Shown here piece after piece: positions 5,790 through 6,345 of a stretch of 6,345 bases of DNA (positions are counted from its first letter, which is position 1; each line of letters begins with the position of its first letter). The translations under genes were made by a program, and so were the position numbers. Location of the stretch: NCBI GenBank assembly GCA_937890045.1, contig CALBXV010000136.1, forward strand, positions 1 through 6,345, read 5' to 3'. Origin of the DNA: an uncultured archaeon. GTDB taxonomy: Archaea; Thermoproteota; Nitrososphaeria; Nitrososphaerales; CALBXV01. The notes beneath the pieces were generated by a model. It was not told the origin of the DNA and did not search any database. It worked only from the letters and a program-made list of their open reading frames with translations.

Positions 5790-6305
5790 CTAAGAATCAA
5801 TAGGTGCATATTTCACACCATCAATTTCAATCACATCTTCATCAATAGTAACATCTTCATGACTTGATTGATCTCTAAATATTCTAAATGTAGTAGCTTT
5901 TCTTCCATTGATGGTTGGCATTCCGTGATCGTCTGTTCCAATATCCTTTACAACCATTTTTTTATTTTTAAATTTTCCTACAAGAATTGTGTCACCAACT
6001 TTTACTGGTATATTTATATCTTCTATTATTTTTTTTAGTTCAATCAATTTAAACTCCTTATTTTCAGAAACATCTTTATCACTAACACCCGTTTTATTTA
6101 TTGGATTATCAGTTTTCTTTATCGTATCTGGTGGTATTTCATCTAAACCTACTATAGAATACCCAGTTGAGCTTTTTACAGAATCACTTAATTCTCTTTT
6201 ATATCTATTCCAAAGTTCTGAAGGTAAAAATCCTGAATATCCCTTAGTGCCAGGAGAATCAGAAGCTACACTTGCTTCATCTAATATATCTTTTAATTTA
6301 ATCAT
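5790..6305 (-). CDS. Conserved-type phage protein of unknown function with C-terminal small beta-barrel (171 aa)
   Basis: This complete 171-residue gene starts at ATG 6305-6303, with AAGG at 6313-6316 seven bases upstream, and ends at TAG 5792-5790. It begins MIKLKDILDEAS, an opening I recognise in several proteins of marine T4-like phages. Residues 20-45 (GYSGFLPSELWNRYKRELSD) look helical, 55-85 are polar and probably flexible, and 84-98 (KEFKLIELKKIIEDI) form a likely amphipathic helix. Residues 100-143 contain VGDTILVGKFKNKKMVVKDI (103-122) followed by PTINGRKATTFRIFR (130-144). This has the rhythm of a small SH3/KOW-like beta-barrel, an inference from strand pattern only. The C-terminus is acidic (EDVTIDEDVIEIDG, 150-163). 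No signal peptide, membrane segment or enzyme motif is visible. A 66-bp gap separates it from the 91-aa gene. Nothing shows whether it is structural, so I assign no function. Confidence 0.78.
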   Translation of the reverse strand: MIKLKDILDEASVASDSPGTKGYSGFLPSELWNRYKRELSDSVKSSTGYSIVGLDEIPPDTIKKTDNPINKTGVSDKDVSENKEFKLIELKKIIEDINIPVKVGDTILVGKFKNKKMVVKDIGTDDHGMPTINGRKATTFRIFRDQSSHEDVTIDEDVIEIDGVKYAPIDS

Positions 6306-6345
6306 TTTTCTGCCTTATGCCAATCTGATACGGCGCTGTTTAATT
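6302..6345 (-). CDS. Possible C-terminal end of an upstream gene (partial)
   Basis: Reading the minus strand from the window edge, one frame stays open and encodes LNSAVSDWHKAEK, then TGA at 6304-6302. The stop overlaps the ATG of the 171-aa gene in an ATGA arrangement, common in tightly packed phage operons, and the hydrophilic, Lys/Glu-ended sequence looks like a genuine C-terminus. Only 13 residues are visible, so this is tentative. A competing frame ends at TAA 6317-6315 with IKQRRIRLA and needs two CGN arginine codons, which fits this AT-rich sequence less well. No function can be assigned. Confidence 0.4.
   Translation of the reverse strand, partial: LNSAVSDWHKAEK

Noticed and set aside
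6315..6345. Alternative ending IKQRRIRLA for an upstream gene, stop TAA at 6317-6315
   Set aside because: It needs CGC and CGT arginine codons in AT-rich sequence, and it gives a less natural junction than the frame ending in the ATGA overlap. It cannot be excluded with so little sequence.

Overview
The window looks like a piece of the virion-structure (tail fibre) region of a tailed phage, most likely an uncultured marine T4-like myovirus. This rests on family resemblance recalled from reading the translations, not on a search. Pointers are the Ser/Thr/Gly-rich fibre modules built on 'NVSGS..STGSFG' motifs, the 'MATWKKVIVSGS' fibre N-terminus, a protein opening with 'MIKLKDIL', a stand-alone Cys4/NUMOD3-like protein, tight gene packing and an AT-rich base composition. 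The host cannot be named from the sequence. No integrase, tRNA, rRNA, CRISPR array or insertion sequence was seen.

All supported genes lie on the minus strand, so the transcription order runs from high to low coordinates. First comes a possible C-terminal tail of an upstream gene (6302-6345), which overlaps the next start. Then come a 171-aa protein with a likely small beta-barrel C-terminus (5790-6305), a 66-bp gap holding a weak hairpin and a motif, and a 91-aa zinc-ribbon/NUMOD3-like protein (5448-5723) whose end overlaps the next gene by 20 bp. The structural block follows: an 898-aa fibre/structural protein (2771-5467), a 414-aa fibre-like protein (1517-2761), a 112-aa beta-rich protein (1166-1504), a 117-aa fibre-tip-like protein (813-1166), a 75-bp gap, and the N-terminal 245 residues of a further fibre protein (1-737) that continues past the window edge.

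The five structural genes are probably read as a unit. Gaps are 9 bp, 12 bp and a 1-base TAATG overlap, and each gene has a Shine-Dalgarno-like sequence. The proteins share sequence cassettes: 'NVSGS..STGSFG' occurs four times in three genes, and a 37-residue repeat in the 898-aa protein is echoed at the C-terminus of the 414-aa protein. This suggests that the fibre genes evolve by duplicating and exchanging modules.

The most unusual points are these cassettes, the apparently SD-less 91-aa gene fused into the operon by overlap, and a pair of short motifs shared in the same order by the only two gaps longer than 12 bp. I found no convincing sign of a wholly new biological system. This is a fairly typical marine phage structural segment with several proteins of unknown exact role.
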